A stretch of 64,000 bases of DNA from Fonsecaea monophora. Its lineage: Eukaryota > Ascomycota > Eurotiomycetes > Chaetothyriales > Herpotrichiellaceae. The position numbers were made by a program, and so were the translations under genes. The stretch spans positions 620,001-684,000 of the forward strand of contig NW_019173936.1 of NCBI RefSeq assembly GCF_001642475.1, written 5' to 3'. Below are positions 1 to 10,932 of this stretch, one piece after another (within the stretch, counting starts at the first letter, position 1; every line of letters starts with the position of its first letter). Under the pieces are notes generated by a model, which worked only from the letters and a program-made list of their open reading frames with translations, was not told the origin of the DNA and ran no database searches.

Positions 1-1027
1 AGTCTTAAAGAAAAAAGGAAGCGAAGATATGGCGAGACTGCATTCACAGATCACACGTCCCTACCTACCTTTTAAACTTTTGTGATATTGCTCGTTCAGA
101 TGCATCAGGGTTGGAGTGATGAGGGTAAGGGACAAAGGGGGTTCGTGGCTGAAGCAGCGTGAAACGCGCCCCTTGCCTCGCATGGACAAGGCTGTGACCG
201 AGTTGAGACGAGGCGGTTGTTCTGCGACGCCATAGGACGAGGCTGCCACCAATCGCCATGTCCATCACATCCCGCTTCTCACCCTCCGACTACCCAGTTG
301 AGATGGGAAGAGAAGATTCGTTCCCTGGGGGATCCCTGAGAGTGGTCCAGGATATGCGGCGCCATGGGACGAGTCGCAGCCCTTATCAAGAAAGGGGCAG
401 CTTTATTCTTAGGAGCAAACAACATGGCACCTTCTTCATGTGGACCGCTTTGTCGGTAAGAACTCGAGCGGCTCTCTCAATCGTTCAATCAATAATTGGA
501 GATCGTGGAGATTTGTGGACTCCGGTGTGCACCGGGTGGTGGTGTAGCAGTCGAAAGTAAGGCTAGACACCATCGATAGAAACCTCTTGTAAGCTGGAAA
601 CAATGCTTCAGGTGTCTTGAACAGGGTATTTCCGTTCAAGTCTTACCTCTGTTGGAAACCCTTCTGCGCAACGACTTTGTAAAATGAAAAGAGACGAACA
701 TCATCTCAGCCTTGGAAGGAACCCCTTAAAGCGGCCAGCCATTTCCAAGAATCACGAGGCTGAGAAGTTGGCGCAGGTCAGCCTTGTCTTGCAAACGGCA
801 TGCGCCCATTCCTTGACCTCCTCGACGAAAGCGGGAAACCTCATGTTTCGCTGGGAGTCTGTGCCCGAATCGACCTCATAACCTCATACTGCCCTGCATC
901 TACTCCTTCGTACACCAAACCAGCGTTCGAACAGCATCTTTACTGGAGCCTATTGCCCACTCAATGACCTCATCCTGAGCCTCAACTTGCGGATTGCCTC
1001 GACCTCTGCTACCAGATTCAGACAACC
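1..1027. other. Left-edge non-coding stretch
   Basis: No open frame here resembles a known protein and all are short. The final 100-200 bases must hold the promoter and 5' leader of the E2 gene that starts at 1028. The rest may be the flank of a gene beyond the left edge. I see no repeat or RNA gene. Confidence 0.5.
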
Positions 1028-2245
1028 ATGGCTCCCTCGCCTACGATCCGGCGCCTTCTCAAGGAGACTGCCGAGCTCTCCTCGCCCTCTTCGAACCCCA
1101 ACCCCGCCTTCTTTGCAGGCCCTGTCTCCGACTCCGACCTGCATGAATGGCACTTCACTCTACTCGGTCCTCCCTCTCCCTCCCCATACGCTGGCGGCAT
1201 GTACCACGGGCGCATCACGCTGCCGGCCACATACCCACTGAAGCCGCCGAACTTTAGATTTCTCACGCCGTCAGGGAGGTTTGAGGTCAACCGCGAGATC
1301 TGTCTGAGCATATCCGGGTTCCACGAAGAGACGTGGATGCCCGCCTGGGGTGTCCGGACCGCGTTAACGGCGCTCCGGACGTTCATGGCCGAGAAGGGTT
1401 CAGCTGGCCAAGTTGGAGGCTTGGAAGCACCTGCGGACGTGAGGAGAAGACTGGCAAAGGAGAGTCGGAGTTGGAAATGCGAGGCTTGTCGCAAAACGAA
1501 TGAGACCATTATGCGCGAGTGGTGGGATATCTGTCGGGAGGCCGGTGTCAACGTCTCGGCAGAGGAGGATCTGGGATTAGAGAGCCTGCCGGAGGGCATG
1601 ACGCTGGAGGCGAGAGACCCGAATGCAAAACCCGGCGTCCCTTCGCAAACAACAGGAGCTGCTGAACAGGAAGATGCAAAGGTGACAACAACGCTGCCAC
1701 AAGAGCGGTTGCTACAACCTTCTACAAATCCAGATCCCGATACCCCTGCGCAACCTGCATCGGTACCAGTGCCACCATCCTCCAAGCCTCAACCTCCGCC
1801 GTCGTCCTCATCACACTCATCACGATCCAACTCATCCAACCTCACCCGACCCGCCAGCCAGCGATGCATCCCCATGGTCCCTACGCCCTCCGCGGAAGCA
1901 GCTCAAGCCTCTGCTGAGTCAGTCCTCACGCCGGGCGATTTTGCTCAATCTGCTTCGTCCAACACAGGTTCTTCTGCTAACACTCATCATCCGCGACCGT
2001 TTTTCGCGGGGCTGCACAATGCCCCGTTAGCCGCGGCCAATGCGGCGATTGCACAGAGTGCGCAGCCCCTGACTCTCCGGCGGGGCCAGGGAAGGGACAG
2101 GGAACATACCATCACCATCGACCGGGCGATCGCGGGCGTGTTCCTCGCGCTGTGTTTAATGGTGCTGAAGAAGATCTTCTACCCCGCCGGAACACCCGGT
2201 TCCCGGTATAATGGCGTGGACGACTTTTACTTGCAGCGAGAATAG
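1028..2245 (+). CDS. ubc6: ER-anchored ubiquitin-conjugating enzyme, UBC6/UBE2J type
   Basis: Single-exon gene for a 405-residue E2 enzyme. The UBC fold covers roughly residues 5-165. The catalytic cysteine is Cys92 in NREICLSISGFHEETW, the arrangement of Ubc6/UBE2J proteins, which lack the usual HPN tripeptide. A Ser/Pro/Gln-rich linker of about 200 residues leads to one hydrophobic segment near 366-384 (AGVFLALCLMVL). This would anchor the protein in the ER membrane with the catalytic domain in the cytosol. Family members pass ubiquitin to ER-associated degradation ligases. The protein is longer than yeast Ubc6 because of the linker. Its closest relative could be UBE2J1 rather than strict Ubc6. 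The ATG at 1028 is the first in frame and the fold begins right after it. Confidence 0.93.
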   Translation: MAPSPTIRRLLKETAELSSPSSNPNPAFFAGPVSDSDLHEWHFTLLGPPSPSPYAGGMYHGRITLPATYPLKPPNFRFLTPSGRFEVNREICLSISGFHEETWMPAWGVRTALTALRTFMAEKGSAGQVGGLEAPADVRRRLAKESRSWKCEACRKTNETIMREWWDICREAGVNVSAEEDLGLESLPEGMTLEARDPNAKPGVPSQTTGAAEQEDAKVTTTLPQERLLQPSTNPDPDTPAQPASVPVPPSSKPQPPPSSSSHSSRSNSSNLTRPASQRCIPMVPTPSAEAAQASAESVLTPGDFAQSASSNTGSSANTHHPRPFFAGLHNAPLAAANAAIAQSAQPLTLRRGQGRDREHTITIDRAIAGVFLALCLMVLKKIFYPAGTPGSRYNGVDDFYLQRE

Positions 2246-2819
2246 GGTGTGCTTGGCGGGCCATCATTTGCTCTCGAAGACCTGGGACTTGGTGCCTGGC
2301 TGAGCCTTTTGGAATTTGTCAGGAGTCAGGAATCAGGGGTTTTGGATTTGCGAAACGGAGCGACGATCATGAGATATTATGCGATATGGAAGGGAGTTAG
2401 GGATGGTTAGAGACTGTTAGATACTAAAAGAGGGAATGGGTTCGCATCTCGAACGACCTCACAACTTTTATCTTTGTCTTTCAGCTATTCTTCTGGAAGA
2501 ACAAGCGATTGAAAAAAGCGTGCAAGAGCACAAGACAAGCATACACACAAGGAACCGGAATAGGGGCAGCCTTTGGGAAGAGCAGCCTACAGTTTGCGAG
2601 CGCGAGCAGTGCTCTTCCGGGTCGAGTCGAGTTTCAAAATAAGGCTTCAAGAAGCCTCTATGTAGTGCCATTACTATTACACTTGTATACCGATTCACCG
2701 ATAACCTGGAAACTTACTCGGTACACATCCGATATACCTGCAAGTCCCTACTGTAGTGTTTACATGTCAAATACTATATATTATACATCATACCATAGGC
2801 CCCCCAGTTAGCTCCGCAT
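2246..2819. other. Intergenic, downstream of the E2 gene
   Basis: This stretch holds the 3' flank of the E2 gene and then short, unconvincing frames. The AT-rich part near 2690-2800 contains several TATA-like strings. It may include the outer end of the decayed transposon that follows, but I cannot find a clear terminal repeat. Confidence 0.4.
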
Positions 2820-3900
2820 TCTACTAGACAGAGACTCTCTCCGGGGAACGAACGCATTGCCTAGAGCAACATCAAAAGAAAGAAGCTTGTGGGGCACCAA
2901 GTGCAGCTCTGGAACCTGAGTGGAGTAGAGAGAGCGAGAGAAAGAGAGCTCCGGAGTTGATTGCTATTGTCTCCAGAGAGCATAACGTGATTGTAGTCAT
3001 TAGCTGCGACAGGAATAGGTAGGTGTTTCCTTCTCTCATTCGGCGAATACCGATTTAGCAATATGGTTGTCGGTAGAGGTCTCTTTGGATCGCCACTTAT
3101 CCACCATGAAGTCCTCTTTGGGGCGATGTAGAGAGTATGCGGTAGTCATTCCGAGAACCCTATGGTTGTCTCGCCAGGCAAAACATAGAATATGACCCCA
3201 CAGAACCATAAGATTGTCTCCATAGACCGATGCTGTATTCAGTTCCTTCAGATTACGTAGTTTTCGAGGCATGTCGACTGAATTTTTGCGGGTGGTTCCC
3301 ATAACACCTACACCAAGTTAAAGAAGTACATGGGCCACATCACTATTGAGGAATAAATTGTCCAGGAACGCTTGCCAGTTTTGGTGAGAATGGCAGGCAC
3401 CCAACTTCGATAGGAACCGGACAGGCACTTGGTAAGTCTCCGCAAGTTGGATTGGTAGGAGTGGGATGGGTTGCATATATCGTGTCTTGCAGTGCCGCAA
3501 ACCTTCTTATGTACCTTCAATTTTGCTGTGGAAGAGCCAATCGATGATGTACCCGCCTCGACAGCAGAGAAGCCACACTTTGTAGCCTTCAGGAATTGGT
3601 TTGTCCTGACCTTAACTGTATGCTTCGTGCGGCCCTTGTGCGCCAACATCGCTTCGTCCACCGATAGCCAGGATGAAGGAAAAGCTGTCTGTTGACAATT
3701 GGATCATATAATCAATGCAACAGGCTCAAGTTTGTCAAAGAATGAAGCGTCATCTGCGACAGGATCGGGACTGAATGTCAGATATCGGTGGATCTGTTCC
3801 TGTCAGGGACGTATCACGCGAAGGCCTCTGGGGAGTTAGGAGGGCCCCAAGAGGGTTTCGAGACGTGGGTGAAGGCCTGGGCTGACAATGATATTGCCAT
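2820..3900 (-). pseudogene. Decayed piggyBac-like transposase (DDE_Tnp_1_7 type)
   Basis: Read on the minus strand, three frames hold successive fragments of a piggyBac/PGBD-like transposase in correct order. Near 3795-3700 there is EQIHRYLTFSPDP followed by FFDKLEPVALII and a stop. From 3664 comes SVDEAMLAHKGRTKHTVK, the segment around the first catalytic aspartate. From 3302 comes GTTRKNS, then LCFAWRDNHRVLGMTTAYS. From 3037 comes LPIPVAANDYNHVM, then NQLR and WCPTSFFLL, which match the conserved end of the DDE domain. Stops and frameshifts separate the pieces, so it cannot encode a working enzyme. The N-terminal third and the cysteine-rich tail were not recognised, and no TTAA-flanked inverted repeats were found by eye. 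Assignment is from remembered family motifs, not a search. Confidence 0.72.
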
Positions 3901-4904
3901 CTGGTGCACTATAAGTACAAGACAGAAGACAAGGAGCCTCTAAGAAGGTTCCTGGGTCTGGAGGCGAGCTATGTAGACCCTTCAAGAGAGGGGGCGAAGG
4001 CCTCCCTCTCGTCACATTCCCAGATTGCGTTAGAGGGTTTGATTTCTAACGCTCTCCATACTTCTGTGAGACATTGCACCGCGGTATATAAGGGTTCCGT
4101 AACATACCGTATAGGGTCTGAGACATTGTCTGAGGCGTACGATAGTTTCATGAGCATGCTGTGAGGGTCACATAAGTGGAATATTGAGATGTGGAGAGGC
4201 CGAGGAGACATGTGGCGTGGGCGAGGCTGTAAGTAGTCATCGGCAAGGGGAGGGTCCAGTCTGGTCTGGTCAGATCTGGTCTGTGACAAGGCTGAGGCAT
4301 ATAGTAAGGCTGGTGGATGAGGCCGTGGGGCAAGGCTGTAGGGTTATGCCGTGACATGTCCAAGTCCATGGATTAGTTGTATATCTGGGTCGGATGGAGG
4401 TCGACACACTATTTCAAGCCCTGGGCGCTAAGGTATGGTTAATTAGAAAAGAGGGAGCCGATTGGTGTTAACGTGTTAGGGGCCGATTCTGCGTGGCCTC
4501 TCAGGAGGCAACCGCGGGCTTCACAGTTGCAGACGTAGATGAACATCGACTAATCATTCACAGAGACGGCAGAGGTCATGTGACTCATCCCTTTGGTGCC
4601 AGCTCCCACTGGTCCTGTGCCACCCATGTGCATTCTCCCGTTTTCATTGGTCATGCGGCTTCGGCCAACCTGCCCCGAAGCATCCCCCGTAGCATCCCCC
4701 ACGGCTACAGGATGCACCACCAGCCTGTACGTTGTTACAGTTCTACGCGTCAAAGAAGAGTTTCCTAACAGACAACATTGCCCAAACCTCCTGGTTACTA
4801 TGGCTCATTCTCTCCAATTCTCGCCAGTGGCAGAAGGGGCATACTACGCCAGTCTTCCCGACCGCTCACCGCTCAGACTCACTTGCTTCCATTCGCGTAC
4901 GTCC
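3901..4904. other. Intergenic, possible transposon flank
   Basis: No gene was recognised. A short imperfect run of TCTGGTC-like units lies near 4255-4285. The stretch lies between the transposase relic and the end of the permease gene, and may hold further unrecognisable transposon sequence. Confidence 0.35.
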
Positions 4905-6541
4905 TCAAGCGTCCTTTCGAGTCAAATCGCCGTGCAGTGCTGCCACAAATAGAGGCTTAGGTTGTTCGTAACGTCGTCTAGAATGAAGAACCCAGTTGAT
5001 GGCGAACATGATGGCCCCAACGCCCATGACAGCGCTCGCATAATTCATGTTCGAGGACGTCACCGGATAATATAAAGGAAAAGCCAAAAAGATCACTTGA
5101 AAGATTTGCCACAGGACGGCGACAAGATTGACGAGCAGCCCAAACTTTCCCATTGAATAATGGCGCTTCTCAGGGAAATCGCCCCGGCCCTTGAAGATGA
5201 GACACCAAATCGGCATGCCATACGACACGGCACCACAGATTGAGCTGGCGCCGAAGCAGGCATTCAGGATGAGAGCCGGCCCAAAGTCCAATAAACAAAT
5301 CAAAGCTGTCACGAGTGTGCAGACACAGACCGCGTTGACAGGAATCTGTGAATTAGGGTGGACGTGGCCAAGAAAGTTGCTGAACGGCGTGCCGTGGTGC
5401 TTGGCAAAGGACCATAAAACGCGACTGAGGGTTGTCACAAACGAGATGCAGGCGAAGACAAAAACGGCGCAGAAGATGAGTGCCGCAATCACCAGTAGTG
5501 GCTTCGACCGGAAGGCATCGAGAAAGAGCTGAAAGATCGGCTGACCGCCAATGGGCTCCAGGAGCGCCGCTGGATTGGTGGTGCAGAAGAGGTAGACGAT
5601 GATCATAATGAACCCGCCCAATGCGCACAGGAGGCTGGTGAAGATCATGACCTGTGGAACCTGTTTCTCTGGATGGGGTAACTCTTCCGCCATGTGGGCG
5701 GCGGCGTCGAAGACCGTGACAGAAGCACTTCCAGGCAGGACGTTGAGGCAAAACACAAGTCCCTTTGACGCCCAACCGGTTTCGTTGACAACCTCCGTGA
5801 AGACGGCACTGGCGGTGGCCTTGGGCTGTGCGCGAACCAGTAGAGCCACGAAGAGGTATACCGTGCCCGCGTTGATGAAGACGACAAAGAATTTGGCGAT
5901 GGCAGGAATCCAGTTGAAAAGCCAGATGTTGAAGACCAGCGAGAGAAGAGCGGAAGCGATAGCAAGTAAAAATACCTGATAGGTCTGGATTTGATACTGT
6001 TCATTCAAGATGGTGGCGAAGGCGACGAACATTTGTCCGGTAAAGACGAAACAACCGGTGGTCGCAAATGTCCAGGCCAGCAAGGTGAAGGCACCGTTGC
6101 AGTAGCTTAGGCCCCGCGACAGTCGAGGAGGGGCCAGCGCGGCAACCCAGAAGATCTGACCTGGTAACCACTGCGTGAGCAAGTAAACTTCGAGGTCAAG
6201 CATTCATCCTCACCAGAAGCATGGGGGAAGACGGCGGAAATCTCAGCCAGGCTGGAGCACACCGCCAGTTGCATGATGGCGACAAAGATGTAGCCGTAGA
6301 TGAAGTAAGGAGATCCGCCTACGCCGAGCGTAAAGACCAAGTAGCTGCCAATCCCCAAAGGAGTGGCGATCAATGCATATGCCATACCAATGGTACTCCA
6401 AACATTGAATCTTTCCTTGAGTTCGGCAAGCTCGACAGTGCCTTCCTGCACCGAGATTGTGGGCTCGATGAACACCTCGAGAGGTGCGGGCGATATCTTG
6501 TTGTCCATACTTGCTGGTACCTGCATAGTTTTCGATGTCAT
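4905..6541 (-). CDS. APC-family amino acid/choline/amine permease
   Basis: Two exons, 6541-6214 and 6160-4905, give a 527-residue protein. The 53-nt intron opens with GTGAGG, and splicing joins PHASG to QIFWVAALAPP, restoring the family motif that follows TM3. About 12 hydrophobic segments are visible. The first, near residues 50-75, carries the substrate-contact pattern of the family (ALIATPLGIGSYLVF). The sequence looks like the fungal amino acid/choline transporter branch, which includes GABA, choline and polyamine permeases, all proton-coupled importers at the plasma membrane. Substrate is not predictable. It is transcribed away from the Zn2Cys6 regulator, sharing a 494-bp promoter region, and lies beside oxidative amine-catabolism genes, so an amine or amino acid is the natural guess. 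Confidence 0.88.
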
Positions 6542-7035
6542 CGGGACTGGTTAAGGGAGACGAAGGAGGGGGAAGAACAGAATAACTAGCGAGAATTCTC
6601 TACGAGGACTCTTTCGTCGGAGGACGAAGGACAACACTTTATACCTAAATTGCACTGCGCGATGAACATGAGCTCTGCAACATGGCCCTCGTTCTGGGAG
6701 TTAACATGCCTTGCGCTCCATTTGTCGATGACCAAGTTGGTGGAATGGATAGGCCGAGCGAGACCTTGGTCATTCTCTCCCGCCATTGGGCTGGGGCATC
6801 TCACAACTAAACTAGTGATTAATGGGACCTCAATGATAGGGCTCGCCAGTTAAAAGGGCGCCAGCGGACATCTGTCCGGAGGCCCGCCCCACCTAAGCAC
6901 CCCTGATTCGTGCCCGCGCTGCAGAGATATCGTGGTTGCTCGCTGTCACCAACTCGTTTAGATATCTCTTTGATTTCCTCCCTGTTCTGCACATTTTTAC
7001 CAATTCTCCGTCGCTGTCACAGACTTCAAATCTCG
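6542..7035. promoter_or_regulatory. Divergent promoter of permease and Zn2Cys6 regulator
   Basis: This 494-bp region separates two divergent start codons. It contains an inverted repeat, CGGAC at 6865-6869 and GTCCG at 6874-6878. That gives CGG-N8-CCG, the layout bound by dimeric Zn2Cys6 factors. The site lies about 160 bp upstream of the regulator ATG and 320 bp upstream of the permease ATG. The same CGGACA word recurs upstream of the amine oxidase. Binding is inferred, not shown. Confidence 0.45.
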
Positions 7036-9210
7036 ATGGATGGACAGAGTGCATCACTAATGTCTCCAGCCTCAATCTACTACCATCGCAGGCGGCCGAA
7101 GATCTCCAAGACACGCACCAAAACCCTCTCTGGGTGCTGGACATGCCGCGACCGCCATGTCAAGTGCGATGAGCGGAGGCCTACCTGCCAGAGATGCGCA
7201 AAGTTTGGTGTCGATTGTCAGGGCTATGCCGCCCGCTTCGCTTGGGTGAACCTGACCGTCGCTTCGGATCTGGACATGCTCGCCGAGACACCAGTTGTTC
7301 AACCAGCCGGTAAGAAGCGATGCGTCGGGCCTACGGCTTATCGTACTGCCAGTACCACTCAATTTACTTCTCAGCAAGTGGCATCCTTTTTATCCGATCT
7401 CGAGGAGTCATCACACACGGTTCTCACGCGAACACGGGGCCCTTTCTCTGTGTTTCCCGCGCTTCCCACAGCTCCCACAGCTCCTATTGTGACCTCCGCC
7501 GACGTCCGGTCTGCTACCGGTCCTTCAGACCTTCACATCGGAGCTCTTGTCTCGGAAGATGACCCGCCCGATGAGTTGGAGGATGAGCTCGACGGAGAGC
7601 AAGTCCACGGTGCAGACATTCCTGGCTCCTCACTCACCCTGGACCAGCCTTGGATGGGTTGCTTCTCGACCTTGAGCCCGGTTCAGACAGGGCAAGATGG
7701 GTCGACCGATCCTTGTAGAAGGATCCCGTTTTCCAGTCTCGACAATTTCTCACTCTGCACAACCGAGCCATGGCCGCTCAGGGAGCAGGCTCCCGTGGAT
7801 AGTAACTTCAATTGTACCACGCCGACGGCGATGCGCAGCGAAAACACTCGGTCAAATGACTCCTATCTGGCTGGACCTGACAGTTATGAGCCCTTATCTC
7901 ACCGCCTTGCTGTCACCATTTCCGCTGACGCCCCTGACGTGGCTGACTGGCTGGATGAGCAAGATGGTCTCCTGGCACTCCTTGGCAGAAATTTCTCCTC
8001 GTCACGACAATGGCAAAAGATCCAACAGCGGCAAGATAGATCCGCGGATCCCCCGATTCATAGACACATCGACTTCCTTCAAATTCCGGCCAGTCAGCGC
8101 GAGCTGGTGCACCATTGGGTGATGTACCTGGGCGGAAACATGGTCGCCGTTGACCGAATCGACAACCCGTGTCGCACTCTGTGGATGCCCATGGCTCTTG
8201 TTGGAATCAATTGCAATTCTCGGGAATCGAACGGATCGATAGCCCTCTTTCATGCCCTCTGCTCATTGTCGGCCCAGAATTTGTATCAACTGCGACACCA
8301 AGACAATCACTACATGTCTCTCTCTTTACAGCATAATCATCTTGCATTGCGTCACACGCAGCATTGTCTCGCCAGTATTAGCGGAACTGGCGATGCCGCT
8401 CTCGCATACGCCATCATTTGCCATGCCATCAAGGACGCCGTCTCCGGGGGAACGAAGCAATGGAGAAGTCACCTTGCGGGTGGACTGAAGTACCACTCAC
8501 TGGTCAATTGTGATTTCAAAGACCAAGCCATCACTACCAAGATAGTCCAATCTTACCTGTTTCTAGCGGGAATGTGTAATCTGCCAGTTCCCGACACAAT
8601 GGTCTCGTTTCTCGACGAGCTTCCCGTCGACGACCATTTTCTCGAGCTCAATTACGGAATCACCAGGGGCTTGCTTAAAATTCTGGTTGCATTGAATGCG
8701 ATGTCTTCGACCAAAACCAATCTGAGCACCAACGAACTGGACACTCTCGAATTGCAGCTATATCTTCATATTCCTTCCGACCTTCCCACGGGAGATTTGG
8801 ACGCGGCGGGGCGGCAACGGCTACAGCACACAGCCAGCTTCTTCTACGTTGCAATTCTCATCTATTTCCGTCGCGTCTTCCGGCACGTGCCACCCAACGA
8901 CTTGCAGGATCTTGTTGACAAGGCTTTGGGACATATCGAGCATATTCTGGCTTTAGAGCAGGATACACTGGGCATCGTTGTGGCCTGGCCGACCCTGGTT
9001 GTGGCCGCCGAATGCCACAAAGCTACGCAGCAAAGGAAAATGCTAGAGTGGTTCAAGCGCAAGCAGAAAGCCGGCTTTGCAAATCTCGGCGCCATGGCTG
9101 ATCTCGTCAAGAACTTATGGCACCAACGGGAATTGTCCGCCCCAGGTTCCGACCTCCATTGGCAAGACTTGGTAAACGGCCCGGGCGGGTGTGATATTAT
9201 ACCGTTATAG
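7036..9210 (+). CDS. Zn2Cys6 fungal transcription factor
   Basis: Intronless gene for a 724-residue regulator. The binuclear zinc cluster is at residues 34-61 with cysteines 34, 37, 44, 51, 54 and 61 (CX2CX6CX6CX2CX6C), in a basic context (RRRPKISKTRTKT upstream). The long remainder looks like the Fungal_trans_2 regulatory domain and ends in the WF..KQ...F...AD segment common at the C-terminus of that group. The ATG at 7036 is preferred. The frame stays open upstream but has no convincing ATG, and the next ATG at 7063 would also keep the zinc cluster. It sits centrally among permease, dioxygenase and amine oxidase genes, so it is probably their pathway-specific activator, responding to the substrate or an intermediate. 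Confidence 0.9.
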   Translation: MDGQSASLMSPASIYYHRRRPKISKTRTKTLSGCWTCRDRHVKCDERRPTCQRCAKFGVDCQGYAARFAWVNLTVASDLDMLAETPVVQPAGKKRCVGPTAYRTASTTQFTSQQVASFLSDLEESSHTVLTRTRGPFSVFPALPTAPTAPIVTSADVRSATGPSDLHIGALVSEDDPPDELEDELDGEQVHGADIPGSSLTLDQPWMGCFSTLSPVQTGQDGSTDPCRRIPFSSLDNFSLCTTEPWPLREQAPVDSNFNCTTPTAMRSENTRSNDSYLAGPDSYEPLSHRLAVTISADAPDVADWLDEQDGLLALLGRNFSSSRQWQKIQQRQDRSADPPIHRHIDFLQIPASQRELVHHWVMYLGGNMVAVDRIDNPCRTLWMPMALVGINCNSRESNGSIALFHALCSLSAQNLYQLRHQDNHYMSLSLQHNHLALRHTQHCLASISGTGDAALAYAIICHAIKDAVSGGTKQWRSHLAGGLKYHSLVNCDFKDQAITTKIVQSYLFLAGMCNLPVPDTMVSFLDELPVDDHFLELNYGITRGLLKILVALNAMSSTKTNLSTNELDTLELQLYLHIPSDLPTGDLDAAGRQRLQHTASFFYVAILIYFRRVFRHVPPNDLQDLVDKALGHIEHILALEQDTLGIVVAWPTLVVAAECHKATQQRKMLEWFKRKQKAGFANLGAMADLVKNLWHQRELSAPGSDLHWQDLVNGPGGCDIIPL

Positions 9211-9904
9211 CTTCCATCAAGTGTTATATAGCCATGCCCAGCCTCTGCACAATGGGTAAAGGGCAACTAGCACCCAACTAGCTTGATGGTCAAGTAATTT
9301 GTAATAGTTCGGCAACGAAGAGCGTGTTATCGTTCTGCCAATCAAACTCAAGTACATATTCTTAACTGGTTTGTCTCACGTCTTTTGACTTGCCTGCACG
9401 TTCGCTATTGGCTCGGTGTCATTAGCAAGATTTGGAGGATCCGTGGATTGCAGAGCCGCCCTACTGATAGACTAGTTCCTAAATCAGCGACACGATTCAC
9501 AAGCGCCGAGGCTAATGACAATGCGAAATGTAGCCATGGAAGCCTGCCTCTTCAGAAGAGGAAAACGACAGCGACGGCGAGCGAAAAGGTGCAGCCATGC
9601 CAGAACTACATGTGGACGTTCCTTCGAGGCAGATGCTGGGTGGAGATTTGGTGTCTTATCAATCTACGAGGTACATACATCCCTATCATCTATTTCTTCA
9701 ATCCCTTGTCCCGAACGAGAACTCAGGAGAGCAGGAGATCCCCGATGCTCCTGGACAGCCTCCGAATAACCATCAAACCCTACATAATTCCTTAGTCTGG
9801 GAAGGTTTTTAAGTCGACCATCTGAGAAAACTGACCGCTTCTCAATTCCCCAACACTCTTTGGCATCACCTCCTCACCGCTTCGTTTCACTAGCCCATCT
9901 CACT
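9211..9904. other. Intergenic, regulator to PhyH gene
   Basis: Holds the 3' end of the regulator transcript and the promoter of the PhyH dioxygenase. No coding sequence was recognised. The CGGACA word found in the two neighbouring promoters is not present here. Confidence 0.5.
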
Positions 9905-10932
9905 ATGATTGCTAAGCCCGCGCCGGAGATCAAGGTCGTGGAGTATGAGTACTCTGAGACTAAGCTGGAAGACTGCCTCAAGACCCTCGCCCGAGATGGG
10001 GGAGTCATTCTTCGAAATGTCCTGCAAAAGGACGTGCTTGACCAAATCGAGCGAGATCTGAGACCGTCTTTTGACGCCGACGTGGCTTATGCCAGCGAGA
10101 GGTCCTTCCCCAAGGAGACGCGACGTGCCAATGGTCTGATCGCAAAGTCGGAAACGTTTGTCAAACACATTGTCGCCAACAAGCTGTACCAAGATATTTG
10201 CACAGAGTACCTGACCAATGTACACAAATCTTGGTGGGGCGATGCTGAGCTCACCTCGAAGTCACTACCCATTCTTGATGCGACTACTTGTTTCTCTGTC
10301 GGGCCGGGGGCGAAAGACCAACCTCTTCACCGGGACTGCATGATCCATCACAACGTTCTTCCAGAGATCACCGCGGCAGAATACAAGCCTGGCCGCGACC
10401 ATACAATCGACTTTTTCATTGCTGGAACCAAGACGACCAAGGCGAATGGTGCCACGAGGTTTGTCCCTCGGTCGCATTTGTGGGGTATGGAGCGAAGGCC
10501 ATGTCCGGAAGAAGCCGTCTACGCCGAGTTGAACCTGGGTGATGGTTTCATCATGCTTGGTAGTTGCTTTCACGGGGGAAGTGCCAACACCACCGCTGAC
10601 GAAGAACGTCTTGTTTATGGTGCTTTCATGACCAAGGGGATCAATCGCACAGTAAGGCCCCTCTCTTACTTTTGCGGTAAAACTAATATCAGAATTGTTC
10701 ATAGGAGGAAAATCAATTCCTGGCCAACACACTCGAACACATCAAACGGTATGATCCTGAGATTCAGCGCCTGGCCGGATTTGGATTGAGCCATCCGAGT
10801 CTAGGATGGGTTGATTTCAAGAATCCGAAGTTCCTGATCGCGGACGATCCTGCAAAGTATCTCCCAGGATACATGGAAGATGCCTACCTTACCGAGGTTG
10901 TGGACCACGGGGAGCAGATCCGTCATGCATGA
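9905..10932 (+). CDS. Phytanoyl-CoA dioxygenase (PhyH)-like 2-oxoglutarate/Fe(II) oxygenase
   Basis: Two exons, 9905-10651 and 10705-10932, encode 324 residues. The 53-nt intron is phase 0 and joins GINRT to EENQFL. The iron-binding triad is visible as His142-x-Asp144 (PLHRDC) and His223 in GSCFHGGSANTT. Arg235 in ERLVYGAF is the likely 2-oxoglutarate ligand. Family members hydroxylate, desaturate or endoperoxidise a carbon substrate while decarboxylating 2-oxoglutarate. The layout resembles small-molecule-tailoring fungal members (FtmOx1/AsqJ-like) more than peroxisomal phytanoyl-CoA hydroxylase. No targeting signal is obvious. Position between the regulator and the amine oxidase suggests it modifies the same nitrogen compound, but no substrate can be assigned. 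Confidence 0.88.

Noticed and set aside
1018..1785. 255-codon minus-strand frame opposite the E2 gene
   Set aside because: It lies entirely antisense to a well-recognised UBC domain and has no family resemblance; it is an antisense reflection of the codon bias.
4255..4285. TCTGGTC-rich run as transposon terminal repeat
   Set aside because: Too short and irregular, and no inverted partner was found on the other side of the transposase relic.
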